A stretch of 64,000 bases of DNA. Origin: Kosakonia sacchari. Its GTDB lineage: Bacteria; Pseudomonadota; Gammaproteobacteria; Enterobacterales; Enterobacteriaceae. The position numbers and the translations under genes were made by a program. The stretch lies in NCBI GenBank assembly GCA_900109485.1, contig FOAY01000001.1:293914-357913 (forward strand). The letters run 5' to 3'. This document shows, in pieces, positions 39,207-48,748 of the stretch. The notes below the pieces were generated by a model. The model made no database searches. It was not told the origin of the DNA and saw only the letters and a program-made list of their open reading frames with translations. Numbering within the stretch: position 1 is the first letter of the stretch; the number at the start of each line of letters is the position of its first letter.

Positions 39207-39231
39207 TGGCGCTGAAAGGTGCCATTTTTTT
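39207..39231 (+). terminator. Terminator of amiC
   Basis: A short stem (TGGC with GCCA plus partial inner pairing) followed by seven T residues, six bases past the amiC stop. Confidence 0.65.
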
Positions 39232-39241
39232 ACGGACCGCA

Positions 39242-39270
39242 GAAACAAAAAAACACCCGTTAAGGTGTTT
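39242..39270 (-). terminator. Terminator of the tRNA-fMet operon
   Basis: AAACACC pairs with GGTGTTT, and on the minus strand the stem is followed by TTTTGTTTC. It lies 8 bases beyond the 3' end of the distal tRNA. Confidence 0.75.
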
Positions 39271-39277
39271 ATTGTGT

Positions 39278-39354
<77 letters not shown>

Positions 39355-39404
39355 TCCGTCTGTTTACACTTCCATCATGTAAACTTTTTTCTTCACATTT
39401 TAAT

Positions 39405-39481
<77 letters not shown>

Positions 39482-39494
39482 TCCGTGGATGCGC

Positions 39495-39522
39495 ACTATA
39501 CTCTGCAAACTTATTGATGCAA
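39495..39522 (-). promoter_or_regulatory. Promoter of the tRNA-fMet operon
   Basis: Read on the minus strand: -35 TTGCAT, 16-base spacer, -10 TATAGT, then a GC-rich discriminator (GCGCATCC). This is typical of stringently controlled stable-RNA promoters. It ends 14 bases before the first tRNA. Confidence 0.75.
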
Positions 39523-39687
39523 CCTTTTTTTTGACTAATTCGATGAATTACCGGGATTGTGTGTAAAAACAATACAATCAGCTTGTTTTTTGTGCGAAAT
39601 TGGCGATGGGTTGTGCTGACGCATTTCTTTAGTGAATAGGGTTTGTTATCTTCACCCCGCTGCAGGTTAATCAGAAGACGAGATATA

Positions 39688-40794
39688 ATGAAAGGACGTT
39701 GGGCTAAGTTCGTACTCACAGGCGCCATGGTCGCAATCCTTGCCGCTTGTTCCTCCAAACCGACCGATCGCGGTCAACAGTATAAAGACGGAAAGTTTTC
39801 CCAGCCTTTTTCCCTGGTCAATCAACCTGACGCCGTCGGTGCGCCAATCAACGCCGGAGACTTCTCCGAGCAGGTTAATCAAATCCGTTCCGCTTCTCCG
39901 CGCCTCTATAGCAGCCAGAGCGGCCTTTATAATGCGCTCCAGTCCTGGCTGATGTCAGGCGGCGATACGCGCACGCTGCGCCAGTACGGCCTTGATGCGT
40001 GGCAGATGGAAGGCACGGATAACTACGGAAACGTGCAATTTACCGGGTACTACACGCCGGTAGTGCAGGCGCGCCACACGCGCCAGGGCGAGTTCCAGTA
40101 CCCTATTTATCGCATGCCGCCCAAACGCGGCCGCTTGCCATCGCGCGCGGAAATCTATGCCGGTGCGCTCAGCGACAACTATGTGCTGGCGTACAGCAAC
40201 TCGCTGATGGACAACTTTATTATGGATGTGCAGGGCAGCGGCTATATCGATTTTGGCGATGGCAGCCCGCTTAACTTCTTCAGTTACGCCGGGAAAAATG
40301 GCCATGCTTACCGCAGTATCGGCAAAGTGTTGATCGATCGCGGCGAAGTGAAGAAAGAAGATATGTCGATGCAGGCCATCCGCGAATGGGGTGAAAAACA
40401 CAGTGAAGCGGAAGTGCGTGCGCTGCTGGAAGAGAATGCCTCGTTTGTCTTCTTTAAACCGCAATCCTGGGCGCCGGTGAAAGGCGCCAGCGCGGTGCCG
40501 CTGATTGGTCGTGCATCTGTCGCGTCCGATCGCAGCATTATTCCGCCGGGTACCACGTTACTGGCGGAAGTGCCGCAACTGGACAATAAAGGCAAATTCA
40601 ACGGTCAGTATGAGCTGCGTCTGATGGTAGCGCTGGATGTCGGCGGCGCTATCAAAGGCCAGCACTTTGATATCTATCAGGGCATTGGCCCGGATGCCGG
40701 TCACCGCGCTGGCTGGTATAACCATTATGGCCGGGTCTGGGTGCTGAAAAACGCCCCAGGCACGGGCACCAGCGGCGGCGTGTTCAGCGGCTGA
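39688..40794 (+). CDS. mltA: MltA, membrane-bound lytic transglycosylase A
   Basis: A 368-residue outer-membrane lipoprotein that cleaves peptidoglycan glycan strands with formation of 1,6-anhydromuramic acid. The signal peptide ends in the lipobox LAAC with Cys21. The double-psi beta-barrel MltA domain and the C-terminal 3D domain are visible; the catalytic Asp is expected in the 3D segment LDVGGAIKGQHFDIYQG. The ATG at 39688 gives a normal lipoprotein signal; the frame to 39643 does not. The GTGTSGG stretch near the C-terminus is slightly longer than in E. coli. Confidence 0.95.
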   Translation: MKGRWAKFVLTGAMVAILAACSSKPTDRGQQYKDGKFSQPFSLVNQPDAVGAPINAGDFSEQVNQIRSASPRLYSSQSGLYNALQSWLMSGGDTRTLRQYGLDAWQMEGTDNYGNVQFTGYYTPVVQARHTRQGEFQYPIYRMPPKRGRLPSRAEIYAGALSDNYVLAYSNSLMDNFIMDVQGSGYIDFGDGSPLNFFSYAGKNGHAYRSIGKVLIDRGEVKKEDMSMQAIREWGEKHSEAEVRALLEENASFVFFKPQSWAPVKGASAVPLIGRASVASDRSIIPPGTTLLAEVPQLDNKGKFNGQYELRLMVALDVGGAIKGQHFDIYQGIGPDAGHRAGWYNHYGRVWVLKNAPGTGTSGGVFSG

Positions 40795-40810
40795 GTGTGA
40801 TACACTCTGC

Positions 40811-40840
40811 AACCCTCTTTCGCCTGCGGAAGAGGGTTTT
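40811..40840 (+). terminator. Terminator of mltA
   Basis: A 9-bp perfect stem (AACCCTCTT with AAGAGGGTT) with a 10-base loop and a short T-run, 16 bases past the mltA stop. Confidence 0.85.
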
Positions 40841-40863
40841 CTGTTTTCTTTGAGGTCTGTTTT

Positions 40864-41676
40864 ATGTCAGCAGTAATCAGCGATGCCTGGCGTCAGCGTT
40901 TTGGCGGCACGGCGCGTTTATATGGCGAGAAAGCGTTGCAGTGGTTTGCCGATGCGCATATCTGCGTGGTCGGCATCGGCGGCGTGGGTTCCTGGGCGGC
41001 TGAAGCGCTGGCGCGAACGGGCATCGGCGCGATCACGCTGATCGATATGGACGACGTTTGCGTCACCAACACCAACCGGCAGATCCATGCCCTGCGCGAT
41101 AACGTAGGCCTCGCAAAAGCGGAAGTGATGGCGGATCGTATTCGTCAGATCAACCCGGAGTGCCGGGTGACGGTGGTGGATGACTTTGTGACTGCCGACA
41201 ACGTTGCGCAGCTGATGAGCCAGGGCTACAGCTATGTAATCGATGCGATCGACAGCGTACGCCCGAAAGCGGCGCTGATTGCATACTGCCGTCGCAATAA
41301 GATCCCGCTGGTGACCACGGGCGGAGCCGGGGGGCAGATCGATCCGACGCAGATCCAGGTTAGCGATCTGGCGAAAACCATTCAGGATCCGCTGGCGGCA
41401 AAATTGCGCGAGCGGTTGAAAAGCGATTTTGGCGTGGTGAAGAACAGCAAAGGGAAGCTCGGCGTCGACTGCGTATTCTCCACCGAAGCGCTGGTTTACC
41501 CGCAGGCGGACGGTTCAGTCTGTGCGATGAAAAGCACGGCGGAAGGGCCGAAACGTATGGATTGCGCAGCCGGTTTTGGTGCTGCAACGATGGTGACCGC
41601 AACCTTTGGTTTTATTGCGGTCTCCCATGCGCTGAAAAAATTGATGGCAAAAGCGGAGCGTCAGGCCAGCGCCTGA
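40864..41676 (+). CDS. tcdA: TcdA (CsdL), tRNA t6A dehydratase
   Basis: A 270-residue E1-like enzyme that cyclises t6A to ct6A at position 37 of ANN-decoding tRNAs using ATP. The nucleotide-binding motif is [21 protein letters not shown], with the R finger in NTNRQIHAL. It functions with the CsdA-CsdE sulfur pair encoded next to it. The last 16 bases overlap csdE on the opposite strand. Confidence 0.95.
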   Translation: MSAVISDAWRQRFGGTARLYGEKALQWFADAHICVVGIGGVGSWAAEALARTGIGAITLIDMDDVCVTNTNRQIHALRDNVGLAKAEVMADRIRQINPECRVTVVDDFVTADNVAQLMSQGYSYVIDAIDSVRPKAALIAYCRRNKIPLVTTGGAGGQIDPTQIQVSDLAKTIQDPLAAKLRERLKSDFGVVKNSKGKLGVDCVFSTEALVYPQADGSVCAMKSTAEGPKRMDCAAGFGAATMVTATFGFIAVSHALKKLMAKAERQASA

Positions 41677-42110
41677 CGGGCTGCATCCTGCACGGCGGCG
41701 ACCAGCGCCGCCAGCCCCTGGCTACGCGACGCACTCAGCTGGGTGCGTAACCCCAGTTCATCGAACAGTGCCAGCGGATCGTGATGAATGAGATCGTCCG
41801 GGCGCTTGCCTTCTATCGCCGTCAACAGCACGGCCAGCAATCCGCGTACAATCCGGCCTTCGCTCTCGCCGAAGAAATGCATCGTTCCCTCCGCGCTCAG
41901 CGTTGAACCGAGCCAGACGCGATTTTCGCAGCCGGGAATTTCCCGCGCCTGCGCTTTCAGCGCTTCCGATGCCGCAGGCAGTTGCTTACCGAGCATGATC
42001 AACTGACGGTATTTATCTTCCCATTGGTTCAGAGCGCCAAACGTCTGGCGCAGTGTCTCTTCGGTCAAGGTCGTGCCGAACGGGTGTCCGGCGAAAGTCG
42101 GGCTTGTCAT
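41661..42110 (-). CDS. csdE: CsdE, SufE-like sulfur acceptor
   Basis: A 149-residue SufE-family protein that takes persulfide sulfur from CsdA. The acceptor is Cys61 in [11 protein letters not shown], as in E. coli. Start and csdA stop overlap by one base, so the pair is translationally coupled. The end overlaps the convergent tcdA. Confidence 0.95.
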   Translation of the reverse strand: MTSPTFAGHPFGTTLTEETLRQTFGALNQWEDKYRQLIMLGKQLPAASEALKAQAREIPGCENRVWLGSTLSAEGTMHFFGESEGRIVRGLLAVLLTAIEGKRPDDLIHHDPLALFDELGLRTQLSASRSQGLAALVAAVQDAARQALA

Positions 42111-43315
42111 TAATCCACCAATATTTCCAGGGCGCGGTCCACTGCCTGCACCAGCGCGTCTACATCCTGTTGTGTATTATAGGGTGCAAATGAGGCGCGC
42201 AGGGTGCCGCTGACGCCAAGTGCGGCCAGCAGCGGCTGGGCGCAGTGCTGACCGGCGCGCAGCGCGATACCGTAGCCCGCAAGCAGTGTCACCATATCGC
42301 CGTGATGTACGCCGTCAAAATCGAAGGCCAGCAGGCTTGAATCCTGGCAGCGAAAGGAGCGGAAACCCGGGCGTTTAGCCAGTTGATCTTCTGCCAGCGT
42401 CGCCAGCCCGCGGCTGTAGCTTTCCGCCTGGGCGATATCCAGCGTTTTCAGCCACTCCAGCGCCGCGCTGAGGCCAATCACGCCCGCCACGTTGGGCGTA
42501 CCGGCTTCCAGCTTGTACGGCACTGGCTGAGTGGTGAAGCCGTCAAATGTCACTTCGCTGATCATCTTGCCGCCGCCCAGCCACGGCGTCATCTCATCCA
42601 GCAATTCCGCTTTACCATACAGCGCGCCGATACCGTTGGGACCGTAGAGTTTATGGCCGGAAAATGCATAGAAATCGATATCCAGCCGCTGCACGTTGGC
42701 CGGGAAATGCACCACGCCCTGCGCGCCATCGACCATCACCACCATGCCTGCCGCATGCGCCAGCGTAATCGCCCGCGCCAGATCCGGGCAACCGCCGGTG
42801 ACGTTGGACATCTGCCCCAGCGCCAGGATGCGGCTGCGTGAGGTGATAAGCGACGGCAGTTGGTTGATATCCGGCAGGTGATCGGCGCCGAGCGGCAGTT
42901 TCACCACCCGCGCGCCGGTTTGTTGCGCCACCATCAGCCACGGCACCAGGTTGGCGTGATGTTCCGCCTCGCTGACAATGATTTCATCGCCCGCTTGCAG
43001 GCGCGGGCGCGCGTAGCATTGCGCGACCATATTGATGGCTTCGGTGGTGCCGCGTGTCCAGACGATGTTTTTGCCGGAAGGCGCATTGAGCAGCGCGGCG
43101 ACCTGATCGCGCGCAGCTTCGTAGCGTGCGGTTAACTGTTGTGCCTGGGCAAACTGGCTGCGGTGCACATTACCGGCGCTGAGGCTGTAAAACTGTTGTG
43201 TGGCATCAATTACCGCCTGCGGTTTCAGGGCGGTGGCGGCGCTATCCAGATAGACGCCCGCGTCGGCCAGCGCCGGGAACTGCGCGCGAAAGTGCGATGG
43301 GTTAAATGCGTTCAT
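42110..43315 (-). CDS. csdA: CsdA, cysteine desulfurase
   Basis: A 401-residue PLP enzyme (class V aminotransferase fold) that releases sulfur from cysteine as a persulfide for CsdE. The PLP lysine is in [13 protein letters not shown] and the persulfide cysteine is Cys358 in [11 protein letters not shown]. The ATG at 43315 follows GAGGAA and gives the E. coli length; the reading frame upstream to 43384 is not supported. It forms the csdA-csdE operon. Confidence 0.96.
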   Translation of the reverse strand: MNAFNPSHFRAQFPALADAGVYLDSAATALKPQAVIDATQQFYSLSAGNVHRSQFAQAQQLTARYEAARDQVAALLNAPSGKNIVWTRGTTEAINMVAQCYARPRLQAGDEIIVSEAEHHANLVPWLMVAQQTGARVVKLPLGADHLPDINQLPSLITSRSRILALGQMSNVTGGCPDLARAITLAHAAGMVVMVDGAQGVVHFPANVQRLDIDFYAFSGHKLYGPNGIGALYGKAELLDEMTPWLGGGKMISEVTFDGFTTQPVPYKLEAGTPNVAGVIGLSAALEWLKTLDIAQAESYSRGLATLAEDQLAKRPGFRSFRCQDSSLLAFDFDGVHHGDMVTLLAGYGIALRAGQHCAQPLLAALGVSGTLRASFAPYNTQQDVDALVQAVDRALEILVD

Positions 43316-43507
43316 GCGATTCCTCGTATCAATAGCGCGATCGTCGCGCAATTTTTCTGTCGGAGCAAGAACGTTGCGCTCCATCGGAATTGTCTGTTTG
43401 TCCTGGCAGGGAGATGTAAGCAGGTTATGCTAAATAGTGTTAGGTAAATGTTTAAGACTCTTCCACTAAGAGTGTTTCACAGCATTAATTGCCAGAAGGA
43501 GAAGAAG

Positions 43508-43735
43508 ATGAAGAAGACTGCCGCAATTATTTCTGCATGTATGCTTACTTTTGCCCTGAGCGCCTGTTCCGGTCCGAATTACGCGTTACATACCAATGAT
43601 GGACGCACGATCGTCTCGGAAGGGAAACCGAAAACTGACGATCAGACCGGCCTGATTTCGTATAAAGACGCTAACGGCAACGAACAGCAGATCAACCGTA
43701 CCGACGTGAAAGAGATGGTCGCGCTGGATAAGTAA
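43508..43735 (+). CDS. ygdI: YgdI, small lipoprotein
   Basis: A 75-residue lipoprotein of the same DUF903 family as YgdR at 15470. The lipobox is LSAC with the lipidated cysteine at residue 20. The mature segment has the family pattern (LHTNDGRTIVSEGKPKTDDQTG). AGGAG precedes the ATG at 43508. Function is unknown. It lies downstream of the convergent gcvB sRNA. Confidence 0.93.
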   Translation: MKKTAAIISACMLTFALSACSGPNYALHTNDGRTIVSEGKPKTDDQTGLISYKDANGNEQQINRTDVKEMVALDK

Positions 43736-43751
43736 GCGCTAAACGTGGGGT

Positions 43752-43958
43752 AAAAAAAAGCACCGCAATCTTGCGGTGCTACATTAATCACTATGGACAG
43801 ACAGGGTAAATGTACAGGAAGTGAAAAAGGGGTAGCGTCGCTACCAGGGTCTGAATCGCAGACCAATTGCAAACACAACAACACAACATCACAACCGTAA
43901 GCCAAAAGCCCTTCAGAACACGCATTCCAAAAAAGCTCTTCGTTCCGGCTCAGGAAGT
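43752..43958 (-). ncRNA. gcvB: GcvB small RNA
   Basis: A 207-base Hfq-binding sRNA that represses many amino-acid and peptide transporter mRNAs, activated by GcvA. On the minus strand it begins ACTTCCTGAGCCGGAACGAA, carries the conserved GT-rich R1 region (GGTTGTGATGTTGTGTTGTT) around 43860-43890, and ends in a terminator (AGCACCGCAA with TTGCGGTGCT) and eight T residues. The location between ygdI and divergent gcvA equals E. coli. Ends are set by comparison with the remembered E. coli RNA and by the promoter. Confidence 0.95.
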
Positions 43959-43964
43959 GCCGCC

Positions 43965-43993
43965 ACTATAGGTATTTGCTGGTATAAGCTCAA
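43965..43993 (-). promoter_or_regulatory. gcvB promoter
   Basis: On the minus strand: -35 TTGAGC, 17-base spacer, -10 TATAGT, six bases before the inferred gcvB start. The rest of the interval to gcvA (to 44086) is AT-rich and would hold the GcvA sites and the gcvA promoter. Confidence 0.8.
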
Positions 43994-44086
43994 CGGACAA
44001 TTTATAATGGCTCAGATAAAAAAAACTAATAGGTTAAACACTGTTTCCTGTTTGTTAAATTGCCTTTACATCTAAGCCTGAAGACC

Positions 44087-45001
44087 ATGTCCAAGCGATT
44101 ACCACCACTGAATGCATTACGCGTTTTTGATGCCGCCGCACGTCATTTAAGTTTCACGCGCGCAGCCGATGAGCTTTTTGTGACGCAGGCCGCAGTAAGT
44201 CACCAAATCAAGTCTCTCGAGGATTTTCTCGGGCTCAAGCTCTTTCGCCGACGCAACCGTTCGCTGCTGCTGACCGAAGAGGGGCAGAGCTATTTTCAGG
44301 ATATCAAAGAGATATTTTCCCAACTGACGGAAGCCACCCGCAAGTTGCAGGCGCGCAGTGCGAAAGGCGCGCTCACCGTCAGTTTGCTCCCCAGTTTTGC
44401 CATCCAGTGGATGGTGCCAAGGCTCTCCGACTTTAACTCAACTTATCCGGGAATTGACGTTCGTATCCAGGCCGTTGACCGTCAGGAAGATAAACTGGCG
44501 GACGATGTCGACGTGGCGATTTTTTACGGTCGCGGTAACTGGCCGGGAATGCGCGTCGAAAAATTGTACGCCGAATATCTGCTACCGGTCTGTTCGCCGC
44601 TGTTGCTGACAGGCGATAAGGCGCTGAAAACGCCGCAAGATTTAGCGCACCACACGTTATTGCACGACGCATCGCGTCGCGACTGGCAAACTTATACGCG
44701 GCAATTAGGTCTTAACCTCAACGTTCAGCAGGGACCCATTTTCAGCCACAGCTCTATGGTGCTTCAGGCGGCCATCCACGGACAGGGGATCGCACTGGCC
44801 AACAACGTAATGGCGCAGTCCGAAATCGAGGCAGGCCGGCTGGTCTGTCCGTTTAATGATGTTCTGGTCAGTAAGAATGCGTTTTATCTGGTTTGTCATG
44901 ACAGTCAGGCAGAACTGGGTAAAATAGCCGCCTTTCGTCAGTGGATCCTGGCCAAAGCGGCAAGCGAACAGGAAAAATTCCGTTTCCGTTATGAACATTA
45001 A
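44087..45001 (+). CDS. gcvA: GcvA, glycine cleavage regulator
   Basis: A 304-residue LysR-type regulator that activates gcvTHP and gcvB when glycine is plentiful and represses gcvTHP with GcvR otherwise. The N-terminal helix-turn-helix is at about residues 8-66 (FTRAADELFVTQAAVSHQIKSL). It is one residue shorter than E. coli near LNLNVQQGP. The ATG at 44087 (MSKRLPPLNALRVF) matches E. coli; the frame to 44060 is less likely. It is divergent from gcvB. Confidence 0.95.
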   Translation: MSKRLPPLNALRVFDAAARHLSFTRAADELFVTQAAVSHQIKSLEDFLGLKLFRRRNRSLLLTEEGQSYFQDIKEIFSQLTEATRKLQARSAKGALTVSLLPSFAIQWMVPRLSDFNSTYPGIDVRIQAVDRQEDKLADDVDVAIFYGRGNWPGMRVEKLYAEYLLPVCSPLLLTGDKALKTPQDLAHHTLLHDASRRDWQTYTRQLGLNLNVQQGPIFSHSSMVLQAAIHGQGIALANNVMAQSEIEAGRLVCPFNDVLVSKNAFYLVCHDSQAELGKIAAFRQWILAKAASEQEKFRFRYEH

Positions 45002-45040
45002 TGCGCGCGCGTGGCGCGTATGACTTTTTAGGGTACTCCC

Positions 45041-45436
45041 ATGACCAGCCGTTTTATGTTGATTTTCGCCGCGGTGAGCGGTTTTGTGTTTGTCGCGCTC
45101 GGCGCATTCGGCGCGCACGTTTTACGTAAATCTTTGGGTGTGCCGGAGATGAGCTGGATCCAGACCGGCCTTGAATATCAGGCATTCCACACGCTGGCCG
45201 TGCTGGGCCTGGCGGTGGCGATGCAGCGTCGCATCAGCATCTGGTTTTACTGGAGCAGTGTTTTTCTTGCGCTGGGCACCGTGCTGTTTAGCGGCAGCCT
45301 CTATTGCCTGGCGCTTTCGCATTTACGCCTGTGGGCGTTTGTTACGCCAGTCGGTGGGGTTTGTTTCTTAATCGGCTGGGCATTGATGTTGATTGGCGCA
45401 ATTCGTCTGAAACGTAGGGGCGTTGTTCATGAATAA
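45041..45436 (+). CDS. ygdD: YgdD, DUF423 inner-membrane protein
   Basis: A 131-residue membrane protein with four predicted transmembrane helices and the family motif [12 protein letters not shown] near the N-terminus. Function is unknown. It overlaps rlmM by eight bases, so the two are probably co-translated. Confidence 0.92.
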   Translation: MTSRFMLIFAAVSGFVFVALGAFGAHVLRKSLGVPEMSWIQTGLEYQAFHTLAVLGLAVAMQRRISIWFYWSSVFLALGTVLFSGSLYCLALSHLRLWAFVTPVGGVCFLIGWALMLIGAIRLKRRGVVHE

Positions 45437-46529
45437 AGTGGTATTGCTGTGCCGCCCGGGTTTTGAGAAAGAGTGTGCAGCCGAAATTACCGATAAAGCC
45501 GGCCGCCTTGAGGTGTTTGGTTTTGCGCGGGTGAAAGAGAATTCGGGCTATGTCGTGTTCGAGTGCTATCAGGAAAATGACGCGGACAAAGTAGCGCGCG
45601 AGTTGCCGTTCAGTTCGCTGATTTTCGCCCGCCAGATGTTTGTCGTGGGCGAGCTGCTGCGCGATCTGCCGCCGGAAGATCGCATTACGCCGATCGTCGG
45701 TATGTTGCAGGGCGTGGTGGAGAAAGCCGGGGATTTGCGCGTCGAGGTGGCCGATACCAACGAAAGCAAAGAGCTGATGAAGTTCTGCCGCAAGTTCACC
45801 GTACCGCTGCGCGGCGCGCTGCGTGAAGCGGGCGTGCTGGCGCGCAGCGATTCGCCGAAACGCCCGGTGGTGCATATCTTCTTTATTGCACCGGGCTGCT
45901 GCTATACCGGTTATTCGTATTCGTATAACAATTCGCCGTTCTATATGGGCATCCCGCGCCTGAAGTTCCCGTCGGATGCGCCGAGCCGTTCAACCCTCAA
46001 ACTGGAAGAGGCGTTCCACGTCTTTATTCCGGCGGACGAGTGGGATGAGCGCCTGGCCAACGGCATGTACGCGGTAGATCTCGGCGCCTGTCCGGGCGGC
46101 TGGACGTATCAACTGGTGAAACGCAATATGTGGGTGGCTTCTGTGGATAACGGCCCGATGGCGCAAAGCCTGATGGATACCGGGCAGGTCACCTGGCTGC
46201 GGGAAGATGGTTTCCGCTACCGGCCGAACCGCAGTAACATCTCGTGGATGGTGTGCGATATGGTGGAGAAACCGGCGAAAGTCGCCGCGCTGATGGCGCA
46301 GTGGCTGGTTCAGGGCTGGTGCCGCGAAACCATTTTCAACCTGAAGCTGCCGATGAAAAAGCGCTACGAAGAGGTGTCAAATAACCTCGCCTATATCCAG
46401 CAGCAGCTGGATGAACATAATATCGCGGCGCAAATTCAGGCGCGCCAGCTGTACCACGATCGCGAAGAAGTCACGGTACATGTGCGCCGTATGTGGGCGG
46501 CCGTCGGCGGTCGTCGCGACGAGCGTTAA
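45429..46529 (+). CDS. rlmM: RlmM, 23S rRNA 2'-O-ribose methyltransferase
   Basis: A 366-residue enzyme that methylates the ribose of C2498 in 23S rRNA using S-adenosylmethionine. An N-terminal THUMP-like domain precedes a Rossmann methyltransferase domain with the SAM motif [15 protein letters not shown]. The K-D-K-E tetrad is likely formed around [16 protein letters not shown] and FNLKLPMKK. The ATG at 45429 matches E. coli; the reading frame adds two residues upstream. Confidence 0.95.
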   Translation: MNKVVLLCRPGFEKECAAEITDKAGRLEVFGFARVKENSGYVVFECYQENDADKVARELPFSSLIFARQMFVVGELLRDLPPEDRITPIVGMLQGVVEKAGDLRVEVADTNESKELMKFCRKFTVPLRGALREAGVLARSDSPKRPVVHIFFIAPGCCYTGYSYSYNNSPFYMGIPRLKFPSDAPSRSTLKLEEAFHVFIPADEWDERLANGMYAVDLGACPGGWTYQLVKRNMWVASVDNGPMAQSLMDTGQVTWLREDGFRYRPNRSNISWMVCDMVEKPAKVAALMAQWLVQGWCRETIFNLKLPMKKRYEEVSNNLAYIQQQLDEHNIAAQIQARQLYHDREEVTVHVRRMWAAVGGRRDER

Positions 46530-46535
46530 AAGCAG

Positions 46536-46560
46536 CTGAGCCGGGCAATGTCCGGCTCAG
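46536..46560. terminator. Hairpin between convergent rlmM and fucR
   Basis: A 9-bp perfect stem (CTGAGCCGG with CCGGCTCAG) with a 7-base loop spans the rlmM-fucR junction and includes the fucR stop region. There is no T-run, so termination is not assured. Confidence 0.5.
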
Positions 46561-47267
46561 GCGAGTTTGCTGTCAGAGATAATATGCGTCACATCATCCA
46601 GGTGCCCAATTCGCGCCTCTCCCGAACGATTGAATTTACTCTTATCGATCAGCAGTAACGACTGCGCAGCGCGTTTTAGCAGAATGGATTTGAACCCGGC
46701 ATTGTAGGTGTTTGAATCCCAGAGCGCGCCGCTGCTGTCTATCCCTTCGCAGGAAAAAATAAACAGGTCGATATCGAGCGCTTTGAGCTGGGAGATGAGC
46801 GACGGATTGACGTAGCAGCCATATTTGCGCTCCAGCGTGCCGCCGGAACTGATCAGTTGCAGATGTTCACGCTTGCCCAGCTCCTGGCAAATTGGGTGGC
46901 TGTTGGTAAAGACATGGAGATGGCAATCCGGCAACTGGCGGGCGAGATACCAGCAGGTGGTGCTGGCGTCCAGCGCGATCACCATACCTTCCTCTATCCA
47001 GCCGAGCGCTTCGCGGGCGATATCGGCCTTGTGGGCGTAATGGCTTTTCAGGCGGATATGAAAGGGATCGCCGCTGTCCTGGTTTTCCCGGTGGAGAGAT
47101 TTGGCGCGCCCGTGATTGCGCAGCACTTTTCCCTGCGCCTGCAATTCACTGAGATCGCGGCGAATCGTCTCTTTACTGACGTTGAGCTGCACTGACAATG
47201 CTTCGGTTGTCAGGCTCTGGTGATGCCTCAACAGATCGATGATGGTTTGTTGGCGTGCCGCTTTCAT
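46557..47267 (-). CDS. fucR: FucR-like DeoR-family regulator, no fuc operon beside it
   Basis: A 236-residue DeoR-type regulator highly similar to E. coli FucR, the activator of L-fucose genes that responds to fuculose-1-phosphate. The N-terminal helix-turn-helix is at residues 1-57 (ALSVQLNVSKETIRRDLSEL), and the sugar-phosphate-binding domain includes DIDLFIFSCEGIDSSGALWD and LLIDKSKFNRSGEARIG. It is about seven residues shorter than E. coli FucR at the C-terminus. In E. coli it ends the fucPIKUR operon; here nothing fuc-like precedes it in the 204 bases before iap. Either it regulates a distant locus or it is a relic. Confidence 0.86.
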   Translation of the reverse strand: MKAARQQTIIDLLRHHQSLTTEALSVQLNVSKETIRRDLSELQAQGKVLRNHGRAKSLHRENQDSGDPFHIRLKSHYAHKADIAREALGWIEEGMVIALDASTTCWYLARQLPDCHLHVFTNSHPICQELGKREHLQLISSGGTLERKYGCYVNPSLISQLKALDIDLFIFSCEGIDSSGALWDSNTYNAGFKSILLKRAAQSLLLIDKSKFNRSGEARIGHLDDVTHIISDSKLA

Positions 47268-47440
47268 CTGCTCTTATTCCGTCATCCGATGGAGTCCCGC
47301 CTCATACGGGCGTTCCGGACAGAAGCTTACGGCGTAACTTCTTTCTTTAAAAGAGCATTCCCTGCTTCGCGCGTTCTCCTGTGATAACGCTCGCAAAGGC
47401 TTTTTGCGAAAGAAACGGGCGCGATGTTGCCGCAGAAGAA

Positions 47441-47466
47441 CAGGCGCCCTGATTTCAGGACGCCTG
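47441..47466 (-). terminator. Hairpin downstream of iap
   Basis: CAGGCG pairs with CGCCTG, and CCTGA with TCAGG inside it, just past the iap stop on the minus strand. The following T content is low. Confidence 0.5.
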
Positions 47467-47471
47467 AGTGC

Positions 47472-48515
47472 TTACGGGTTACCGGCTTTGGCCAGCTCTT
47501 TGGTTAACGGTAACATAATCCGCATCACCTCGCGGCTGCGGTGCGCAATACGGCCGGGCAGGGCTTGATCGAGGAACTGCTGGTTATCGATGCGCGCGTT
47601 GTGGTAGCTGACGCCATCAGGGAAACTTTTTGATTTCGCCCGCTGTTGCGTGCCGTCTTTCTTACCGAGCGACCAGTTGGTGGCTTCCACCGACAGCACC
47701 GGGATCCCCGCTTTATCAAACACCTCGGCATCGTTACAGCAGCTGGTGCCTTTCGGATAATCCGGGTTAAGACCGGGGTTTATCATCGCGCTGATACCGT
47801 TAGCGCGAGCGATAGCCAGCGCACGATCCCGCGTCAGTTTACGGACCGATGCCGGGGTATTTTTGCCGCTATTAAAGTAGAGCTTGTCGCCGACAATCAG
47901 GTTATTAAGGTTGATCACCAGCAGGGTATTTTTCTTCTCCTGCTCGCTCATCCGCGCGAGTACGTTTGCCGCGCCAAGATGGCCCTCTTCATCGCCGCTG
48001 GTGGCGATAAAGCGGATGCTGTACTGCGTCGGTACGGATTTCAGCACCTGCGCCAGTTCCAGCATCACGCCCAGCGCGGCCGCGTTGTCATCCAGGCCCT
48101 GAAGCGTCAGGCCGCCCAGATTGTTATCGACATCGGCATCGCTGCGCGGCGCATACGTATCAAGATGCGCCATAATCATGATCTGCTGCGGCAGCGTGCC
48201 TTCATGGGCGGCGATCACCGTACTGCCGGTGACATTTTGCCAGTTCTGCCGGTTATCTTTGGTGGTGTAGCGGTAGCGGGTTTTGAACTTGCGGATATCG
48301 CTCTGGTAGCCCATCTGCGCAAACTGCTGCTGCAAATAGTCTGCGGAGAGCATTTCAGCCGGTGTGCCGGTCATGCGTCCAGGAAAGAGGGTGGCAATGT
48401 GGCGAGCCTGCTCGTTTGCAAATTCACCGGGTTGGGACGTACGGGCATGAGCCGGAAGGATAAAGCATACGCCGAGCGCCAGGGCAGCGGTACGGAGGCG
48501 CAATGCGGAAAACAT
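47472..48515 (-). CDS. iap: Iap, secreted aminopeptidase (alkaline phosphatase isozyme conversion)
   Basis: A 347-residue M28-family zinc aminopeptidase with a signal peptide (about 1-24, ending PAHA). In E. coli, Iap removes N-terminal arginine from alkaline phosphatase. The metal-binding segments are MIMAHLDTYAP, QGLDDNAAALGVMLEL and TSGDEEGHLGA. The ATG at 48515 follows AGGA; the frame to 48587 runs past the signal peptide. In E. coli a CRISPR array lies on its 3' side; none is present here. It is divergent from cysG. Confidence 0.93.
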   Translation of the reverse strand: MFSALRLRTAALALGVCFILPAHARTSQPGEFANEQARHIATLFPGRMTGTPAEMLSADYLQQQFAQMGYQSDIRKFKTRYRYTTKDNRQNWQNVTGSTVIAAHEGTLPQQIMIMAHLDTYAPRSDADVDNNLGGLTLQGLDDNAAALGVMLELAQVLKSVPTQYSIRFIATSGDEEGHLGAANVLARMSEQEKKNTLLVINLNNLIVGDKLYFNSGKNTPASVRKLTRDRALAIARANGISAMINPGLNPDYPKGTSCCNDAEVFDKAGIPVLSVEATNWSLGKKDGTQQRAKSKSFPDGVSYHNARIDNQQFLDQALPGRIAHRSREVMRIMLPLTKELAKAGNP

Positions 48516-48748
48516 AGAAAGTCCTTTATGCAGCAATTTTTTTGACGCGCTTAGTATGAAACTGTGACCGGCTTTACACAATTTCATTTGTTCTTAACCT
48601 GCCGAAAATGCTCGCCTTAAGCACTTTTTGATATTTGTATTGCCACTGCGTTATTCCTTTGCGGAACTACTCATTCCAATTCGTAATTTCATTCGCCCGG
48701 AACCGCCACCTATAGTCGCACTATTGCTGGCTGTAAGTGAGTTGCTTT
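48516..48748. promoter_or_regulatory. iap-cysG divergent intergenic region
   Basis: 233 bases without a gene, AT-rich in the middle. It should contain the promoter for the cysG-cysDNC operon. CysB activator sites are expected here, but they are too degenerate for me to place by eye. Confidence 0.4.

Noticed and set aside
38014-39225. 403-codon minus-strand frame inside amiC
   Set aside because: An antisense shadow of amiC; amiC itself is nearly identical to a characterised enzyme.
47268-47471. Possible CRISPR array next to iap, as in E. coli
   Set aside because: No repeated 28-29-base units are present in the interval on either side of iap, and there are no cas genes.
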